A stretch of 25,376 nucleotides of DNA, taken from positions 1 to 25,376 of the IMG/VR virus record IMGVR_UViG_3300025411_000075; one strand, given 5' to 3'. Each line of letters starts with the position of its first letter. Position 1 is the stretch's first letter. Below are positions 20,535-25,376 of this stretch, one piece after another. The DNA comes from a virus. Below the pieces are notes generated by a model. That model worked only from the letters and a program-made list of their open reading frames with translations, did not search any database and was not told the origin of the DNA. The position numbers and the translations under genes were made by a program.

Positions 20535-22651
20535 TTAATAGCCTAATGAGCCGTATGGGTGCAGCAGAAAAGTTAACTGTTGCGCAATTACAACAAGCAG
20601 TTAAAGACGGTACATTACCTGCATATGTTGGCATTCCTCTTATTCAAGATAAGATGAAACAGCAGCAGGAAGCACAAGCTGGCAAACCAGTGCCACCACA
20701 GCCACCAGTCGCTGAACAGGTTTTAATGGCGGCAGATCAACGCCGTGGTATTGATGAGGCTTCATCTAACCTACCAGAGATGAGTGCTGCTGAAGGCGGC
20801 ATTATGTCTTATGCAGCCGGTGGTGATGTAGATGCAGAAGACTACGAAGATTACTTACAGCAAGCCCAAGATGAGCAAGACTTAGAGTTTGCTAACATGG
20901 CTGCAGAAAACCAAGGTATTGCTGCTGTAGCAAAAGAACCTGCGTATGTAAACAAAACTCCTAATGTAGAGCAGGGTATTAAACAAGCACCGGTACAATC
21001 TACAGCGGGTTCTGTTAATCAAGATCAAGCTCGTAAATATAACGTAGGAAACTTACGTCCTTCGGGCTTTACTTACCCCGGACAAATTGGTTTAAGCAAG
21101 GGTAAATTTGCATTGTTTGATAGCCCAGAGGCTGGATTAAATGCTTTAAATCACGATATTGATGTTAAGTTAAATCGCGGCTTAAATACTCCTGAAAAGT
21201 TTTTAAATGTTTATGCGCCTAAAAGCGATAAGAATGATACAGAAGCCTACATCCGCAACGTATCTAAAGCTCTTGGCATTAAACCAAACCAAGAAATTCC
21301 TAATACACCAGAAGCAAAACAAGTATTAGCGAATGCTATTATTAAGCAAGAAGGAGCCATGTATGCAACGGCTAACTTTGCTGATGGTGGTATTGCTTCT
21401 ATTCCTAGCTATGCTGGTAATTCAAAAACATTTGGTAGCTTGGTTCAGGACGTTCCTGAAGCTGGTGAAGGCAATGAAATGCTTGCTAATTATTTAGCAA
21501 ATTTAGATTACAGCAAACCTGATTATTCACAAATGATTGCTCAAGAAAATGCTAGATTATTGGGTAGAACACCTAATACTGGCTTTTCTCCGACCAGCGC
21601 TTTAGGGATTACACAGGTTCCTCAAGCCGCACTTGGTAGCCAATTATTGTCTGGATATACACCAGAACCTGTGCCTGCTGCGCCTACAGAAGTAGCTGCT
21701 CCAAGAGTATTGCCAAGGTCACAAGCTCGTGCATTCGAAGGCATTAAAGAGTTGATGACTCCTGCTCCAAGTCAGCGCACTCTTGCCGCAAGAAGAGCAT
21801 ATACAGATAGCGCAACACCTGCAGCTACATTAGCCTCACAACCAACAGAAGTTGCTCCAATGGATACTTCTGAAAGAGATAGAGAACGTGCTAGGTCGGC
21901 AGCTACTGCTGGCGTAAATCAAAGAGATATTGCTGCAGGAAACCTACAAAGCTCACCTAACGTTATTGATATGCTCAATAGCAAGTTTACTGGCGATCAA
22001 TTCCAAGTGCCTACAGCTGCAGCCAAAGCCCCCAAAGAAGAATCTATGTGGGATAAGTATCTTGCTGGACTTAATATGTCTCGTGAAGACCTTAAAGCAC
22101 AAAAAGAAGAAGATAAGTATCTTGCCATCCTTGCTGCTGGTTTAGGAACTCTTAAGGCCGCTGGCACTATTGAGCCCGGCAAAGTACATACTACGCTTGG
22201 TGATGTTTCTACTGGCGGACTGGAGGGCCTTGGTTATGCTGCAAATGCCGCTAAGTCTCGTGCCGCACAAGAAATTGCATTAAACAAAGAAATAGGTACT
22301 GGTCTATACAGACAAGAACTTATCAAATCTACCGGTGGAAATAGAGCTGCTCAATTAGATATCAGCAGAGCCGCATTAGAAGAAAAGAAACGTGAGTTTG
22401 CTGGTAAACAACTTGAAGGCAAAGACAAGCAGATTCGTGACCAAGTATTGGCTTACTATAAGTTAGATCCAACCAAAGCGCTTTCAGATCCAGATGTTGC
22501 CGCATCTATTGAAAGACAGATTGCTCTAGCAAAACAGAAAGATCCAACTTATAATGTATTACACAAAAATTACTATGGGTTTGATTATGCAACCCCAGTC
22601 GCTAGTGGCGATAATGTAATGCGTTTTGACAAGACCGGTAAACAAGTTTAA
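20531..22651 (+). CDS. Candidate ejected virion protein with lysozyme-like 'NxGNLRP' domain
   Basis: A 706-residue protein. Residues 15-60 (LTVAQLQQAVKDGTLPAYVG then IPLIQDKMKQQQ) are a conserved N-terminal module. Two Gly-Gly motifs follow (AAEGGIMSYAAGGDV; NFADGGIASIPSYAG). Between them, about 165-280, lies a compact domain, RKYNVGNLRPSGFTYPGQIG, FALFDSPEAGLNALNHDI, NVYAPKSDKNDTEAYIRNVS and ANAIIKQEG. It resembles virion-associated lysozyme-type or structural P5-like domains in other phages. A local wall-cleaving role at entry is possible but no catalytic residue can be named. The rest is Ala/Pro linker and charged helix (about 600-650), ending NVMRFDKTGKQV. Coupled to the previous gene by ATGA. 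Confidence 0.78.
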   Translation: MINSLMSRMGAAEKLTVAQLQQAVKDGTLPAYVGIPLIQDKMKQQQEAQAGKPVPPQPPVAEQVLMAADQRRGIDEASSNLPEMSAAEGGIMSYAAGGDVDAEDYEDYLQQAQDEQDLEFANMAAENQGIAAVAKEPAYVNKTPNVEQGIKQAPVQSTAGSVNQDQARKYNVGNLRPSGFTYPGQIGLSKGKFALFDSPEAGLNALNHDIDVKLNRGLNTPEKFLNVYAPKSDKNDTEAYIRNVSKALGIKPNQEIPNTPEAKQVLANAIIKQEGAMYATANFADGGIASIPSYAGNSKTFGSLVQDVPEAGEGNEMLANYLANLDYSKPDYSQMIAQENARLLGRTPNTGFSPTSALGITQVPQAALGSQLLSGYTPEPVPAAPTEVAAPRVLPRSQARAFEGIKELMTPAPSQRTLAARRAYTDSATPAATLASQPTEVAPMDTSERDRERARSAATAGVNQRDIAAGNLQSSPNVIDMLNSKFTGDQFQVPTAAAKAPKEESMWDKYLAGLNMSREDLKAQKEEDKYLAILAAGLGTLKAAGTIEPGKVHTTLGDVSTGGLEGLGYAANAAKSRAAQEIALNKEIGTGLYRQELIKSTGGNRAAQLDISRAALEEKKREFAGKQLEGKDKQIRDQVLAYYKLDPTKALSDPDVAASIERQIALAKQKDPTYNVLHKNYYGFDYATPVASGDNVMRFDKTGKQV

Positions 22652-22660
22652 GGGTAGTAC

Positions 22661-25376
22661 ATGCCAATTACAGCGGAGTTATTTGACGGTACTCGATTAG
22701 AGTTCCCAGACGGAACAGATCCATCTGTTATTCAAGAAACTGCACAACGATTAACTTTTGAGCGAGCTCCGCAACAATCTAATTTAAAAGCTGCTTTTGA
22801 AAGTGGCGTAGAAAGCTACCTATCTCCAACACAAACAGCTTTAGAATCTTTAACAGGTAGCCCTGAAGAGGCTGCTAAACGTGGTTTAAAACGCCAAGAG
22901 GCAGCTCAACAAAAATACGAAGGTCCTAGCCTAGAGGGTATTCAAAAAGAGTATCAAGAAAAAGGGTTATTAGCAGCCACTAAAAAAGCCATAGGACAGA
23001 TTCCAGAAGCTGTTGCTGCACAAGTACCGCAAATCGGTGCAATGGGCGTAGGAGCAACTTTAGGCGGTATTGGTGGTGGTGCTCTAGGATCTGCGGTTGG
23101 TCCCGCAGGAACCGTGGCAGGAGCCGCTGCTGGTGCTAAATTTGGTCAGATGGTAGGTCAAGCACTTGCTGAGTTCCCACAATTTTTTGGTTCTGATATT
23201 GAACGCCAAGCCCAAGAACAAATAGCTCAGGGTAAACCCGTAGATATTAACCGCATGAAAGCTGCTGGCGCTGCCGCAGGACAAACTGCATTAGATATCT
23301 TTGAAACTCAAATGTTATTTGGTAGCTCTACTGTTGGTAAATTATTAGGGTTTACTCCTAAACAGTTAGCAAACACCAGTGCTGAAGCCGTAGAAAAAAT
23401 GGCAAAACGGTCTATTCTTGAGACGGCAGTGAGAGGTACTGCAAAGGGTGCTATTGCTGAGATTCCTAACGAAATTGCACAGCAAATGCTGGAAAGAGCG
23501 CAGGCTGGATTATCGTTAACCACTCCTGACGCTTTGCATGAATATGGTCAAACAGCTTATCAAGTTGGCTTATTGGCTCCATTAGGTATGGTTGGAAGCT
23601 TTGGAGAACGTGGCGCTGCAAGAAAAGAAATTGCTGCACGTGGCATTTCTCCAACAGAAGAGCCTCCAAAACAGCCTCCAGCGACTCCAATCGTTCAGCC
23701 TAACCTACCTACTAACCAGCCCGTAACGCAAGCTGGTGTAGCCCCTATAGCCCCTGTAATCCCTAAGATTCCAGAGATACAGACTACCCCTACTGGAATG
23801 GCGGTTCCTGCACCACCAGCTCCTGCTGCTCCTGTGGTTCCTGCTGCCGTAGCTCCAGTTCAACAGCCTAAACCTCCAGCTACTCCAGTTGGTATCAGCG
23901 CAGGCAATACATCAGATCAGAACCGTGACCGTTCATCCCCAGCTTCCGTAGCGCAGATGCAAGGTATTGCAGCAAGACCTATGTATGCGTTTGTTGGTCC
24001 TTCCAATACCATTTCTGGTTCTGGAGCTCCAATCGTTACCGGTCCAACAGAAATTCCTGAATCACAAAGAGGATTCCGTGTTGAGACTAAATCTGAAGAC
24101 GGCACAAATATTCCCGTTCAATATGCTGTAGTAGAGGCTAAAGACTTATTGCCATCTCATAATGCAGACGGTAGCGCTAATAAAAACTATGGTAAAGATC
24201 ATAGCGGCTTACGTGCCGTAGTTGGTAACGGTCGTACTGCTGGCCTACAAGAAGCGTATAACAAGGGCACTGCAGAAGATTACAGAGCGGCCATGATTAA
24301 AGATGTAGGGCATGGTATTGATCCTAAAGTAATCGAAGGAATGAAAGAGCCGGTATTGGTTCGTTTTGCTGATCCTGCCGCTATACCATCTAATATTGGT
24401 GACCTTTCCAATACATCAGGCACTCTTAATCTATCTGCACTAGAGCAAGCACAAAATGATGCTGGCAGAGTAGATCTTGCAGGACTTGGATTTGATGACA
24501 ACGGCAACATAACGCCTAACACTATCCGTCAATTTATTGCTGCAATGCCTACATCAGAGCAAGCTAATCTGATTGACAAAGATGGATCACCTACTCGTCA
24601 GGCGCATGACCGACTTAATGCCGCTATTTTCCATAAGGCATACGGCAATAATGACTTAACAACGCTGGCACACCAATCAGAAGATCCTGAAGCCCGCAAC
24701 ATCCTCAGAGCTCTTTCTGAAGCAGCTCCACAGATGGCACAGATTGATGGTGCTGGAGCATACGATATCCGTGAAAACGTGGCACAGGCTACCCAGTTAG
24801 CGGTTAATGCTCGTAGAAATGGTATTAAGTTAGAAGACTTGGTAAAGCAAGCAGACATGACAGTTTCGCCTAGAACAATGCAGTTCTTAGGTTTGTTTGC
24901 TGATAATCCACGTTCACCAAAGAATATTTCAGAAGCATTAAAGAATTTAGCAACCAACATTGCGAATGAAGTTAATAGGCCAACAGAAGGATTGTTTGGT
25001 GCAGAACCTAAGAAATCTATTGAGCAGTTGGTTTATGAAGCAACTAAGCCCAAAAAGCCTGAAGCAGATTTGTTTACTGCTCCTCCTGCTGCTGAAGAGC
25101 CTAATAGCGGTCCAAAATCTGGAACTACCGTTAATGAAGACTTAGACAAGGTTTATGAACTGGCGGGCAAAAGCAAACAAGCTATCCATAATGAACTGTT
25201 GAAAATTAAAAATGTTCCACAGCTTGCAGAATGGGCTGTTAAGAATGCGCCTAATCCAGTTGCAAAAATTATTGCTCAAAAAGTAAACCAGCGTATCCAA
25301 GAATTTGTTAAAGAAAATGTACGCATGGACTTTAAGATTCTTGATGGGTCTGCAAGAGCAAAGAATAAGTGGTCTG
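22661..25376 (+). CDS. Polyvalent-type giant virion protein with DdrB/ParB-like domain (3' partial)
   Basis: At least 905 residues, open to the window edge with no stop. The N-terminus (LFDGTRLEFPDGTDPSVIQE) is a short module found at the start of many ejected phage proteins. Residues about 125-168 form a glycine-zipper hydrophobic stretch (VGATLGGIGGGALGSAVG), followed by DIERQAQEQIAQGKPVDINR and a second hydrophobic segment. This suits membrane crossing. Residues about 331-415 are a Pro/Ala linker. About 485-780 match the DdrB-type ParB-like domain of polyvalent proteins (VVEAKDLLPSHNADG, GLRAVVGNGRTAGLQEAY with GNGR at 522-525). Such proteins enter the host with phage DNA and counter defence or process DNA. 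Further domains probably lie beyond the edge. Confidence 0.85.
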   Translation, partial: MPITAELFDGTRLEFPDGTDPSVIQETAQRLTFERAPQQSNLKAAFESGVESYLSPTQTALESLTGSPEEAAKRGLKRQEAAQQKYEGPSLEGIQKEYQEKGLLAATKKAIGQIPEAVAAQVPQIGAMGVGATLGGIGGGALGSAVGPAGTVAGAAAGAKFGQMVGQALAEFPQFFGSDIERQAQEQIAQGKPVDINRMKAAGAAAGQTALDIFETQMLFGSSTVGKLLGFTPKQLANTSAEAVEKMAKRSILETAVRGTAKGAIAEIPNEIAQQMLERAQAGLSLTTPDALHEYGQTAYQVGLLAPLGMVGSFGERGAARKEIAARGISPTEEPPKQPPATPIVQPNLPTNQPVTQAGVAPIAPVIPKIPEIQTTPTGMAVPAPPAPAAPVVPAAVAPVQQPKPPATPVGISAGNTSDQNRDRSSPASVAQMQGIAARPMYAFVGPSNTISGSGAPIVTGPTEIPESQRGFRVETKSEDGTNIPVQYAVVEAKDLLPSHNADGSANKNYGKDHSGLRAVVGNGRTAGLQEAYNKGTAEDYRAAMIKDVGHGIDPKVIEGMKEPVLVRFADPAAIPSNIGDLSNTSGTLNLSALEQAQNDAGRVDLAGLGFDDNGNITPNTIRQFIAAMPTSEQANLIDKDGSPTRQAHDRLNAAIFHKAYGNNDLTTLAHQSEDPEARNILRALSEAAPQMAQIDGAGAYDIRENVAQATQLAVNARRNGIKLEDLVKQADMTVSPRTMQFLGLFADNPRSPKNISEALKNLATNIANEVNRPTEGLFGAEPKKSIEQLVYEATKPKKPEADLFTAPPAAEEPNSGPKSGTTVNEDLDKVYELAGKSKQAIHNELLKIKNVPQLAEWAVKNAPNPVAKIIAQKVNQRIQEFVKENVRMDFKILDGSARAKNKWS

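Noticed and set aside
22661-25376. Several minus-strand open frames (for example 24598-24960)
   Set aside because: They lie opposite a continuous + strand frame with recognisable domains. There is no other minus-strand gene in the window and no start signal was seen.
1-25376. CRISPR arrays, tRNA genes, attachment sites and insertion sequences
   Set aside because: No spaced direct repeats, cloverleaf-like sequence, integrase or terminal inverted repeats were recognised, and the near-continuous coding leaves no room for them outside genes. A computed scan was not possible here.

Overview
This window is the late structural and lysis region of a tailed double-stranded DNA bacteriophage (Caudoviricetes) or closely related prophage. 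Every convincing gene lies on the + strand. Genes abut or overlap, mostly as ATGA or TAATG junctions, and no gap exceeds 38 bases. No tRNA, rRNA, CRISPR array, integrase or insertion sequence was recognised by reading. The protein styles (modular fibres, lysine-rich small head proteins, Gln/Ala-rich ejected proteins) match families common in aquatic metagenomic phages. The i-spanin plus nested o-spanin pair points to a Gram-negative host. Two head-tail connector candidates and a large tail/stabilisation candidate suggest a short-tailed, loosely P22-like particle. That is inference, because portal, capsid and terminase genes lie outside the window.

Layout. (1) 1-3224: the tail end of a lysine-rich gene, a Lys/Pro-rich small protein, a gp4-like connector, a zinc-ribbon protein, two small basic proteins and a second connector-like protein. 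(2) 3221-4278: two conserved beta-rich virion proteins. (3) 4291-12815: an unusually long array of fibre and receptor-binding candidates. It mixes N-terminal T7-fibre-like modules, jelly-roll-like tips, a carbohydrate-binding-type domain, two glycine-rich adhesins, a protein with exact 20- and 11-residue periods, and a tail-collar protein. Three short partner genes are tucked against fibre genes. (4) 12833-14557: the lysis cassette, with a coiled-coil membrane protein, putative holin, Rz-type i-spanin, an Rz1 o-spanin wholly nested in the +1 frame (13750-13917), and a GH19 endolysin. (5) 14564-14992: an HNH endonuclease. (6) 14992-17408: a large tail/stabilisation protein and a small structural protein. 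(7) 17447-25376: candidate ejected virion proteins with an embedded GNAT-like gene, ending in a very large polyvalent-type protein (DdrB/ParB-like domain) cut off by the window edge.

How it works together. The connectors and the 703-residue protein would close the head and form the tail hub. The fibre array would recognise the host surface. The proteins from 17447 onward resemble internal proteins that enter the cell with the DNA; the last one may protect the incoming genome. Late in infection the holin, endolysin and Rz/Rz1 pair would open inner membrane, peptidoglycan and outer membrane in turn. The most notable observations are the nested Rz1, the two-period repeat protein, the size and shared modules of the fibre array, a short Gly-Gly motif recurring across the candidate ejected proteins, and the polyvalent protein at the right edge.
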